DNA of 6,081 bases from Rhizobiaceae bacterium. GTDB taxonomy: Bacteria; Pseudomonadota; Alphaproteobacteria; Rhizobiales; Rhizobiaceae. This document shows, in pieces, positions 1 to 5,344 of this stretch; position 1 is the stretch's first letter, and each line of letters opens with the position of its first letter. The position numbers and the translations under genes were made by a program. The notes under the pieces were generated by a model that was not told the DNA's origin, did no database searches, and saw only the letters and a program-made list of their open reading frames with translations. The DNA is taken from positions 1 through 6,081 of the forward strand of contig SCRB01000056.1 of assembly GCA_004299545.1 (NCBI GenBank). The letters run 5' to 3'.

Positions 1-1
1 T

Positions 2-331
2 GCCTATCCCGGCGAGATGTCGGGCGGCCAGCAGCAGCGCGTCGCCATCGCGCGCAGCCTGGCGATGCAGCCCGACGTGATGCTCTTCGACGAGGTCACG
101 GCGGCTCTCGATCCCGAAACCGTCAAGGAAGTGCTTGTCACCATCCGCGAACTGGCGCAGGAGGGTATGACCTGTCTTCTGGTGACGCATGAGATGGGCT
201 TCGCCCGCGAGGTGGCGAATCATATCTATTTCACCGATCGCGGGGTAATCGTCGAACACGGGCCGCCGAACCAGTTCTTTAGCAACCCGACCGACCCACG
301 CACCAAGGCATTCCTCGACCAGGTGCTGTGA
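2..331 (+). CDS. Polar amino acid ABC transporter ATP-binding protein, C-terminal part (5' end outside window)
   Basis: This is the C-terminal part (109 residues) of a single-domain ABC ATPase that would energise uptake of a polar amino acid through an inner-membrane permease. The reading frame is open from base 2, so the true start lies to the left; the ATG at 17 is internal. Visible in order are the ABC signature MSGGQQQR (first Leu replaced by Met), Walker B VMLFDEVTAALDPE with the catalytic Glu present, and the H-loop in LLVTHEMGFAREV. The tail, with EHGPPNQFFSNP and then a short helix ending FLDQVL, is typical of the GlnQ/HisP/ArtP family. Val replaces the usual Pro after the catalytic Glu (DEVT rather than DEPT); I believe this is a common variant in this family. 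Walker A is outside the window. The gene stops 45 bases before the next gene. The exact amino acid carried is not determinable here. Confidence 0.95.
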   Translation, partial: AYPGEMSGGQQQRVAIARSLAMQPDVMLFDEVTAALDPETVKEVLVTIRELAQEGMTCLLVTHEMGFAREVANHIYFTDRGVIVEHGPPNQFFSNPTDPRTKAFLDQVL

Positions 332-351
332 CGTCCGCCCGGAAGCGGACG
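332..351 (+). terminator. Perfect 7-bp stem-loop after the amino-acid ATPase gene; possible weak terminator
   Basis: The arms CGTCCGC (332-338) and GCGGACG (345-351) are exact reverse complements around a 6-base loop (CCGGAA). The structure starts on the first base after the TGA stop. No T-run follows on either strand, so it is not a classical intrinsic terminator. It could pause or attenuate read-through, protect the 3' end of the upstream message, or be incidental in GC-rich DNA. Its placement exactly at the gene end favours a real 3'-end function. Confidence 0.35.
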
Positions 352-364
352 CAAGACAAAAGAC

Positions 365-376
365 GGAGCAGGAAAG
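365..376 (+). promoter_or_regulatory. Ribosome binding site for the XylX-like gene
   Basis: GGAG at 365-368 lies 8 bases before the ATG at 377. A second purine run, AGGAAAG at 370-376, sits too close to be the main site. This supports the ATG at 377 as the start. Confidence 0.6.
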
Positions 377-1516
377 ATGCGGCTACCAGCGGGATTGTTC
401 GTCGGCCGGCTCTGGCGGCTCGACCTCGAAGGGCCGTCGGTCGTGACGGTACGTGACGGCCAGGTGATCGACATCACCTGTCGCGCATTCCCGACAATGC
501 GCGACCTCCTGGAACAGGACGATCCGGTTTCACTTGTCCGTGAAGCGGACGGAACGGCTGTCGGCTCGCTGGAGGAGATCGCCGCACAGTCGGTTGAGCC
601 CGCCGGCAATGCCGCGGCTCATCTTCTCGCGCCGTGCGACCTGCAGGCGGTGAAGGCCTGCGGCGTCACCTTCGCACGCTCCATGGTCGAGCGCGTGATC
701 GAGGAACGGGCGGCGGGAAATCCCGCGCTGGCGGAAAAGATCCGTGCCCGTGTCGCCTCGATCATCGGCGATAGCCTACGCAACCTCAAGGCCGGCTCCG
801 CCGAAGCGGCGAAGGTCAAGGCGGCGCTTATCGAGGAAGGCTTGTGGTCGCAATATCTCGAAGTCGGCATCGGCCCCGACGCGGAGGTTTTTTCCAAGGC
901 TCAAACCCTGTCGTCGGTCGGTTGGGGCGCCTCGGTCGGCCTGCATCCGATCTCCAAATGGAACAATCCCGAGCCGGAAGTCGTGCTGGCCGTGGACAGC
1001 AGGGGGCGGATCAAGGGCGCGACGCTCGGCAACGACGTCAATCTGCGCGACCTGGAGGGACGTTCGGCACTGCTTCTGTCGAAGGCGAAGGACAACAACG
1101 CCTCCTCCGCGATCGGGCCTTTCGTCCGGCTCTTCGACGATGGTTTCGGCATGGATGACATCCGCGACGCCGAACTTGCACTCAGGATCGAGGGCGAGGA
1201 CGGCTTCGTGCTCGACGGCCATTCCTCCATGAAGGAAATCAGCCGCGATCCGCTCGACCTGGTGGCGCAGACGCTTGGCCGCCACCATCAATATCCGGAT
1301 GGTTTCGTGCTCTATCTCGGGACGCTGTTCGCGCCGGTCGAGGACAGGGACATGCCAGGCGAGGGCTTTACCCACAAGATCGGCGACCGCGTGTCGATCT
1401 CGACGCCGGCGCTCGGCACGTTGACCAATACGGTGCGGCTTTCAACCGAATGCCCGCCCTGGAGCTTCGGAATCGCCGCCCTGATGCGGAACCTGGCGAA
1501 ACGCGGGCTGATCTGA
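377..1516 (+). CDS. XylX-like 2-keto-3-deoxy-pentonate dehydratase (fumarylacetoacetate hydrolase superfamily)
   Basis: This is a 379-residue cytoplasmic enzyme of the FAH superfamily. From recalled family sequences it closely resembles Caulobacter XylX, which dehydrates 2-keto-3-deoxy-D-xylonate to 2-oxoglutarate semialdehyde in the Weimberg route; the related arabinonate substrate is also possible. A roughly 90-residue N-terminal domain is followed by VKACGVTFARSMVERVIEER (residues 92-111) and GLWSQYLEVGIGPDAEVFSK (155-174), both characteristic of this group. The superfamily metal site is readable as the EPE pair (Glu199, Glu201) in NNPEPEVV plus Asp220 in TLGNDVNLRD. The conserved LLLSKAKDNNASSAIGP block is at 232-248 and GFTHKIGDRVSIST at 330-343. 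The length matches the XylX group (about 380-390) rather than short FAH hydrolases (about 220-330). The gene lies 150 bases upstream of a sugar importer, consistent with a role in breaking down the imported sugar. The general fold is certain; the exact substrate is inferred. Confidence 0.85.
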   Translation: MRLPAGLFVGRLWRLDLEGPSVVTVRDGQVIDITCRAFPTMRDLLEQDDPVSLVREADGTAVGSLEEIAAQSVEPAGNAAAHLLAPCDLQAVKACGVTFARSMVERVIEERAAGNPALAEKIRARVASIIGDSLRNLKAGSAEAAKVKAALIEEGLWSQYLEVGIGPDAEVFSKAQTLSSVGWGASVGLHPISKWNNPEPEVVLAVDSRGRIKGATLGNDVNLRDLEGRSALLLSKAKDNNASSAIGPFVRLFDDGFGMDDIRDAELALRIEGEDGFVLDGHSSMKEISRDPLDLVAQTLGRHHQYPDGFVLYLGTLFAPVEDRDMPGEGFTHKIGDRVSISTPALGTLTNTVRLSTECPPWSFGIAALMRNLAKRGLI

Positions 1517-1588
1517 AGACAAGCGGATCGATCGGCCGGTGGAGGAGGGCCGGGTGCGATACAATTGTCATCGGGTTTGAGCAGAAGC

Positions 1589-1617
1589 TTGAAGGCGATA
1601 GACGGATACCATAGTCT
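1589..1617 (+). promoter_or_regulatory. Weak candidate sigma-70-type promoter for the importer operon
   Basis: TTGAAG (1589-1594, preceded by C, giving the CTTGA form common in alphaproteobacteria) could be a -35 box. The matching -10 is poor: CATAGT (1610-1615, spacer 15) or TAGTCT (1612-1617, spacer 17). A start just downstream would give a leader of about 45 bases before the ATG at 1667. The position is sensible but the match is weak. Confidence 0.25.
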
Positions 1618-1653
1618 GCGCGCTGCGTTGTTCTGACAGTCATGCGTTTTCCG

Positions 1654-1659
1654 GGAGGA
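1654..1659 (+). promoter_or_regulatory. Strong ribosome binding site for the sugar-binding protein gene
   Basis: GGAGGA at 1654-1659 is 7 bases from the ATG at 1667. This is the strongest Shine-Dalgarno match in the window, as expected for a binding protein made in excess over the membrane parts. It fixes the start at 1667 and rules out the ATG at 1642, which is in another frame. Confidence 0.85.
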
Positions 1660-1666
1660 ACAGGAT

Positions 1667-2758
1667 ATGCACCGCAGAGAATTGATGAGATTGATGGCCG
1701 CTGGCGCCGGTGCGGCCGCCTTTGGCGGCACCTTCGCGCGCACCGCCTTCGCCGCCGAGGAAAAGTGCCTGCTGCCGGCCAAGTCGGACACGCCGATGGT
1801 GTCCTGGAAGAAGAAGGACGGCCCCTACAAGATCGCCCTGTCGAATTCCTATATCGGCAACACCTGGCGCACCGAGATGGTGCAGATCGCCAAGGCCTAT
1901 ACCGAATTGCCGGACGTCAAGCCGCACATTGCGAGTTTCCAGGTTTCCAGCTCGGGCAACGACGTGAACGCGCAGATCGCCCAGATCAACCAGATGATCC
2001 TGAGCGGTGTCGACGCCATCGTCATCGACGCGGCGACCCCCACAGGGCTGAATTCCGTGATCGACCAGGCTGTCGACAACGGCATCCTCGTCGTCTCGTT
2101 CGATAGTCTGGTGACGACGAAGAAGGCCGTCATCGTCAACGAAGACAATTACGAGATGGGCAAGAAATGGGCCGATTTCATCGTCGAGAAGATGGGCGAC
2201 AGCGGCAATGTGCTCATGGTGCGCGGCGTCGCCGGCACCTTCGTGGACGAGGAACGCACGCGTGCGGCCAAGGAGGTTTTCGGCAAGCACAAAGGCATCA
2301 AAACAACGGAAGTCTACGGCGATTGGGATGACGGCACGGCGCAGAAAGTGACCGCCAACGCCCTGGCAGCAGGCACGAAATTCAACGGGGTCTGGTGCCA
2401 GGGCGGCGACACCGGCGTCATCCGTGCCTTCCAACAGGCGGGAGCGGCGATTCCGCCGATCGCGGGTGAGGCGGAGAACGGTTTCCGCAAGCTTGCGGCG
2501 AAACTGAAATTCCCGATGCTGTCGATCGGCCAATCGCCGGCGCTCTCGGCCCTGTCGATCAAGGCCGCGATCGCCATCCTGCAGGGACAGAAGGTGCCGC
2601 AATCGATCAGCGTGCCACTCCCGACGGCGACGACGGACACGCTGAAGGCCGGCGTCAATTATTTCCCCGACCTGTCGGACAGCTTCTTCACGCCGATCAA
2701 TATCGTTCAATGCGGCCTGAAGTTCGACATCCAGACCATATTGAAGCAGAAAGTCTGA
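1667..2758 (+). CDS. Periplasmic sugar-binding protein of a CUT2-type ABC importer
   Basis: This 363-residue exported protein would bind a sugar in the periplasm and deliver it to the permeases encoded downstream. The N-terminus has a signal peptide with adjacent arginines (HRRELMRLM, residues 2-10), an Ala/Gly-rich hydrophobic stretch (11-23) and a likely cleavage site after AFA (27-29). The Arg-Arg-x-Leu pattern suggests Tat export. After a linker of about 24 residues, the type I periplasmic-binding fold starts at YKIALSNSYIGNTWR (54-68). Other family landmarks are DAIVIDAATPTGLN (116-129), GILVVSFDS (139-147), GVAGTFVDEERTRA (187-200), GVWCQGGDTG (241-250) and AGEAENGF (266-273). Trp67/Arg68 and Asp146 sit where ligand contacts are usual in ribose-type binding proteins, which is inference. 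The length fits the RbsB/XylF-like family with an extended N-terminus. Three cysteines remain in the mature form (34, 244, 349). It is the first gene of the operon and has the best ribosome binding site. The ligand is unknown; a pentose is a guess from the upstream enzyme. Confidence 0.93.
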   Translation: MHRRELMRLMAAGAGAAAFGGTFARTAFAAEEKCLLPAKSDTPMVSWKKKDGPYKIALSNSYIGNTWRTEMVQIAKAYTELPDVKPHIASFQVSSSGNDVNAQIAQINQMILSGVDAIVIDAATPTGLNSVIDQAVDNGILVVSFDSLVTTKKAVIVNEDNYEMGKKWADFIVEKMGDSGNVLMVRGVAGTFVDEERTRAAKEVFGKHKGIKTTEVYGDWDDGTAQKVTANALAAGTKFNGVWCQGGDTGVIRAFQQAGAAIPPIAGEAENGFRKLAAKLKFPMLSIGQSPALSALSIKAAIAILQGQKVPQSISVPLPTATTDTLKAGVNYFPDLSDSFFTPINIVQCGLKFDIQTILKQKV

Positions 2759-2790
2759 GCCGGGAGTTGGGGGATCCCCTGCGGAGGCTC
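2757..2790 (+). promoter_or_regulatory. Potential RNA structure between binding-protein and ATPase genes
   Basis: GAGCC (2757-2761, starting inside the stop codon) is complementary to GGCTC (2786-2790), and between them lies the palindrome GGGGATCCCC (2770-2779). If it folds, the closing stem would cover the last two G residues of the GGAGG Shine-Dalgarno sequence for the ATPase gene. Such elements after binding-protein genes often stabilise the upstream message or lower downstream expression. No T-run is present, so it is not an intrinsic terminator. Whether it folds is unproven. Confidence 0.3.
2783..2787 (+). promoter_or_regulatory. Ribosome binding site that decides the TTG start of the ATPase gene
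   Basis: GGAGG at 2783-2787 is 8 bases from the TTG at 2796. There is no in-frame ATG nearby, and the next in-frame GTG (2841) would remove the residues leading into the first beta strand. The TTG is therefore the best start. Confidence 0.75.
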
Positions 2791-2795
2791 CATCA

Positions 2796-4385
2796 TTGAC
2801 GAGCGTTGAAACGAGCCCGGCCAAAGGGACCGAAGCCGGCGTGCTGCTCGAAGCTCGCGGTATCTCGAAGAGTTTCGGCGGCGTTCACGCCTTGAGCGAG
2901 GCCGACTTCATCTGCCGGGAGGGCGAGATCCACGCCCTCCTCGGCGCGAATGGCGCGGGAAAGAGCACGCTGGTGAAAATCCTGAGCGGCGTGCACCAGC
3001 CCGATGCCGGAACGATCCGGATCGCCGGAGAGGAAGCGACGTTCTCAGGACCGGCCGATGCTGCCGCCAAGGGGGTTGCCACGGTTTTCCAGGAGCTCTC
3101 CCTCTTCACGCATCTGAGCGTCGCCCAGAACATCATGATCGGCCATGAGCCGACGGGTGCGCTCGGCCAGATCAACCGCAAGCACATGCGTGCCACGGTC
3201 AAGGGGCTTTTCGAGAACCTCGGCATAACGCATCTCGATCCCGAGGCACTTATTTCCGAACTGTCGCTCGCCGACCGGCAATTGGTAGAGATCTTCAAGG
3301 CGCTGTCGCGCCGGCCTCGCCTGCTCATCCTCGACGAAGGCACATCGGCACTCGGTCGCAAGGAGGTCGAGCGGCTGTTCGAGCTTTTGCGCAAGTTGGC
3401 AAAAAGCGGCACCTCTGTCGTCTTCATTTCGCACCGGATGAGCGAAATCCGCGAATTCGTCGACCGGATGAGCATTTTCCGCAACGGCCGCCATGTTGCC
3501 AGCGTCAACGCCTCCGAGTGCAGCGACGAAGAGATCGTCGAGATGATGCTCGGCGAACGGGTCGAGCGCGCTTTCCCGCAACGCAACGTTGTTGCCGCGG
3601 ATGCCCGGCCGCTCCTGGAGGTCGATCACCTCTCCGGGGGCACGAGAATCAATGATGTGAGCTTTTCGGTCAGGCGTGGAGAGGTGGTCGGTATCGCCGG
3701 GCTGGAGGGGCAGGGCCAGGGCGAATTGCTGCTGGCGCTTTTCGGCGCCTATCGCCGGCTGACGGGGGAGATCCGGGTCGACGGCAAGCCGGTGCGCCTT
3801 GGCACGCCATGGCGCGCAAAGAAGGCGGGGATCGTCCTGATCCCGGAGGACCGCAAGACCGAAGGGCTTATTCTGCCGATGAGCGTGCGCGAGAATATCA
3901 GTTTCGCCACATTGCCGAAATATGGCAGTTTCGGCTTCGTCTTGCCGGCGCGCGAGCGCGCCTTCGTCGAGGAGATGATCGCGCGGCTGTCGGTGCGCGT
4001 CGGCTCGATGGAACAGCCGGCGCGTTCGCTTTCAGGCGGCAACCAGCAGAAGCTGGTCATTGCCAAATGGCTCGATGCCGGCTCCGATATCTTCCTCTTC
4101 TATGACCCAACGCGCGGCATCGACGTCGGTACGAAGCACGCCTTCTACGAGTTGATCACCGACCTGACCAAACAGGGCAAGGCGGTGGTTCTCTACACGA
4201 CCGAACCGGTCGAGCTGATCGGCTTGTGCCATCGGGTGCTGATCATGGACGATGGGGCGATGGTCACCGAACTGACCGGCGCCGACATCACCGAGGAGAA
4301 TATCCTGGCGGCTTCGCTCGGCCTCAAGCGGAAGGCTCCCAACGGATCAGCCGGCAGCCCGGTTAACAGGGGAGCCCGTCCGTGA
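2796..4385 (+). CDS. Sugar ABC importer ATPase with two nucleotide-binding domains (RbsA/MglA/XylG type)
   Basis: This 529-residue cytoplasmic protein would power sugar import by ATP hydrolysis. Domain 1 (about 17-255) has Walker A GANGAGKST (50-58), the Q-loop at Gln99, the degenerate signature ELSLADRQ (155-162), Walker B LLILDEG (176-182) and the H-loop at His213. Domain 2 (about 272-510) has the usual degenerate Walker A, GLEGQGQGE (302-310), the family block PEDRKTEG (350-357), an intact signature LSGGNQQK (412-419) and the block DPTRGIDVGTK (437-447). One composite site (domain 1 Walker motifs with the domain 2 signature) appears competent, as is normal in this family. The unusual point is that Walker B of domain 2 reads FLFYDPTRG where LLILDEPTRG is usual, so Tyr436 and Asp437 replace the Asp and Glu. 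The start is TTG, 37 bases after the binding-protein stop. The 3' end carries the ribosome binding site of the first permease and overlaps its start. The length is slightly above the usual 495-515 residues, because of an N-terminal extension of about 16 residues and a loose C-terminal tail. Confidence 0.95.
   Translation: MTSVETSPAKGTEAGVLLEARGISKSFGGVHALSEADFICREGEIHALLGANGAGKSTLVKILSGVHQPDAGTIRIAGEEATFSGPADAAAKGVATVFQELSLFTHLSVAQNIMIGHEPTGALGQINRKHMRATVKGLFENLGITHLDPEALISELSLADRQLVEIFKALSRRPRLLILDEGTSALGRKEVERLFELLRKLAKSGTSVVFISHRMSEIREFVDRMSIFRNGRHVASVNASECSDEEIVEMMLGERVERAFPQRNVVAADARPLLEVDHLSGGTRINDVSFSVRRGEVVGIAGLEGQGQGELLLALFGAYRRLTGEIRVDGKPVRLGTPWRAKKAGIVLIPEDRKTEGLILPMSVRENISFATLPKYGSFGFVLPARERAFVEEMIARLSVRVGSMEQPARSLSGGNQQKLVIAKWLDAGSDIFLFYDPTRGIDVGTKHAFYELITDLTKQGKAVVLYTTEPVELIGLCHRVLIMDDGAMVTELTGADITEENILAASLGLKRKAPNGSAGSPVNRGARP
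4368..4374 (+). promoter_or_regulatory. Ribosome binding site for permease 1, inside the ATPase gene
   Basis: AGGGGAG (4368-4374) lies 7 bases before the GTG at 4382. The GTG overlaps the ATPase TGA in a GTGA arrangement, which suggests translational coupling. Confidence 0.7.
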
Positions 4386-5341
4386 TTTTCCGGCGCTACA
4401 AGACCTCGCTGGTGGCGATCGTCGCGCTCATCCTGCTGCTGGCCTATTATTGGTACAAGCAGCCGCTCATCCTTTCGCCGTTCGGCCTCAGGACACTCGC
4501 CAACCAAGGCACGACGCTGGCACTCGCGGCGCTGGCGCAACTGATCGTCGTCCTGACAGGAGGCGTCGATCTTTCCGTCGGCGCCATCGTCGGCCTCACC
4601 AACTGCGTTGCCGCCACCTATATGGGCACCGGGCCGGCAAGCGTGATCGGCGTTGTCATCCTGACGCTCGCGGTCGGCACGGTCGCGGGGATGATCAACG
4701 GGCTTTTCGTCGCCTATGGCCGCATCCAGCCGATCATCGTCACGCTGGCGACACTTTACGTCTATTCCGGCATCGCGCTCCTGATCCGGCCGCAGCCCGG
4801 CGGAGCCGTTCCCGATTTCTATGCCCATGCGCTGACGAGCGCCTGGGGCTATCTCCCTTACGCCTTCGTCGTCGTGCTCGCCGTCGCGCTTCTCATCTGG
4901 ACGCCGATCATGCGCACCCGCCTCGGCACTGCCATCTATGCCGTCGGTGACAATCCGGGCGGCGCGCATATGTCGGCGATCAACGTCAACCGGACCCTGA
5001 TCGCAGCCTATGCGCTGGGCGGTTTCTTCGCGGCGTGCGCCGGGCTGTTCCTCACGGCGCAGACGACATCGGGCGACGCCAACGTCGGCACGACCTATAC
5101 GCTCAATTCCGTCGCGGCCGTCGTCTTCGGCGGCGCACTTTTAGGCGGCGGGCGCGGCGTCGCGCTCGGGCCGATCGTAGCCGCCTATTTCATCTCGATC
5201 ATCATCAGCGTCCTTTTCGCGTCCGGCGTCTCACCTTTCTACCAGAGCATCTTTCAGGGCGGCATCCTGATCGTCGTCCTCGTCTTCGGCAATGCCTGGA
5301 CGCTGCGTGCGCGCAACTGGCTTGCCGTGCTGAGGAGTTGA
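4382..5341 (+). CDS. Sugar ABC importer permease 1 (RbsC-like, BPD_transp_2 family)
   Basis: This 319-residue inner-membrane protein would form part of the sugar channel. Hydrophobic segments appear at roughly 8-24, 43-59, 64-80, 86-112, 116-135, 158-174, 206-227, 241-256, 261-281 and 289-304; some of these would pair as half-helices. Family hallmarks are LTGGVDLSVGAIVGL (58-72), GRIQPIIVTLATLY (113-126), TRLGTAIYAVGDNPGGAHMSAI (split around 179-200; the loop that contacts the ATPase) and FGGALLGGGRG (249-259). The length fits the usual 310-350 residues of this family. The GTG start is supported by a good ribosome binding site and a 4-base overlap with the ATPase gene. Only 3 bases separate it from a second permease gene. 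It probably pairs with that protein as a heterodimer, though homodimers cannot be excluded. Confidence 0.94.
   Translation: MIFRRYKTSLVAIVALILLLAYYWYKQPLILSPFGLRTLANQGTTLALAALAQLIVVLTGGVDLSVGAIVGLTNCVAATYMGTGPASVIGVVILTLAVGTVAGMINGLFVAYGRIQPIIVTLATLYVYSGIALLIRPQPGGAVPDFYAHALTSAWGYLPYAFVVVLAVALLIWTPIMRTRLGTAIYAVGDNPGGAHMSAINVNRTLIAAYALGGFFAACAGLFLTAQTTSGDANVGTTYTLNSVAAVVFGGALLGGGRGVALGPIVAAYFISIIISVLFASGVSPFYQSIFQGGILIVVLVFGNAWTLRARNWLAVLRS
5332..5337 (+). promoter_or_regulatory. Ribosome binding site for permease 2
   Basis: GAGGAG (5332-5337) lies within the last codons of permease 1 and 7 bases before the ATG at 5345. It supports the ATG as the start and a closely coupled operon. Confidence 0.7.
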
Positions 5342-5344
5342 TCG

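Larger units (their letters stand above)
1517..1666 (+). other. Intergenic region, probable control region of the sugar importer operon
   Basis: This 150-base gap is the longest non-coding stretch here and locally more AT-rich than its neighbours, especially at 1557-1617. It holds small palindromes that could be parts of operators: GATCGATC (1526-1533), CGGCCG (1533-1538) and ACAATTGT (1561-1568). A short GC stem, CGGCC (1533-1537) with GGCCG (1548-1552), follows the upstream stop but has no T-run, so it is a poor terminator. None of the palindromes is long or matches a regulator site that I can name. No regulator gene is in the window. Confidence 0.5.

Noticed and set aside
776..1375. Minus-strand open frame of 199 codons inside the XylX-like gene
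   Set aside because: The + strand frame carries conserved enzyme motifs throughout; this frame shows none and no sensible ribosome binding site was evident.
1533..1552. CGGCC/GGCCG stem after the XylX-like gene as a terminator
   Set aside because: The stem is only 5 bp with a 10-base loop and no T-run follows. It is too weak to annotate as a terminator.
1600..1617. AGAC...GTCT inverted repeat as a regulator operator
   Set aside because: Only four bases match on each side, and the inner positions are not symmetric, so chance is the simplest explanation.
1640..2824. Long open frame on the minus strand (394 codons) opposite the sugar-binding protein gene
   Set aside because: It lies wholly antisense to a gene with clear family motifs, its translation is rich in Arg, Asp and His with no recognisable domain, and long antisense frames are expected in GC-rich DNA with strong third-position bias.
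4082..4130. Frameshift or pseudogene in the ATPase to explain the odd Walker B
   Set aside because: The frame is intact on both sides and the flanking motifs LSGGNQQK and PTRGIDVGTK are in register, so the change is a substitution and not a frame error.
4193..4969. Minus-strand open frame of 258 codons across the ATPase/permease junction
   Set aside because: It is antisense to two well-supported genes and its low-complexity composition (Asp, Arg, Gly repeats) is typical of a shadow frame.
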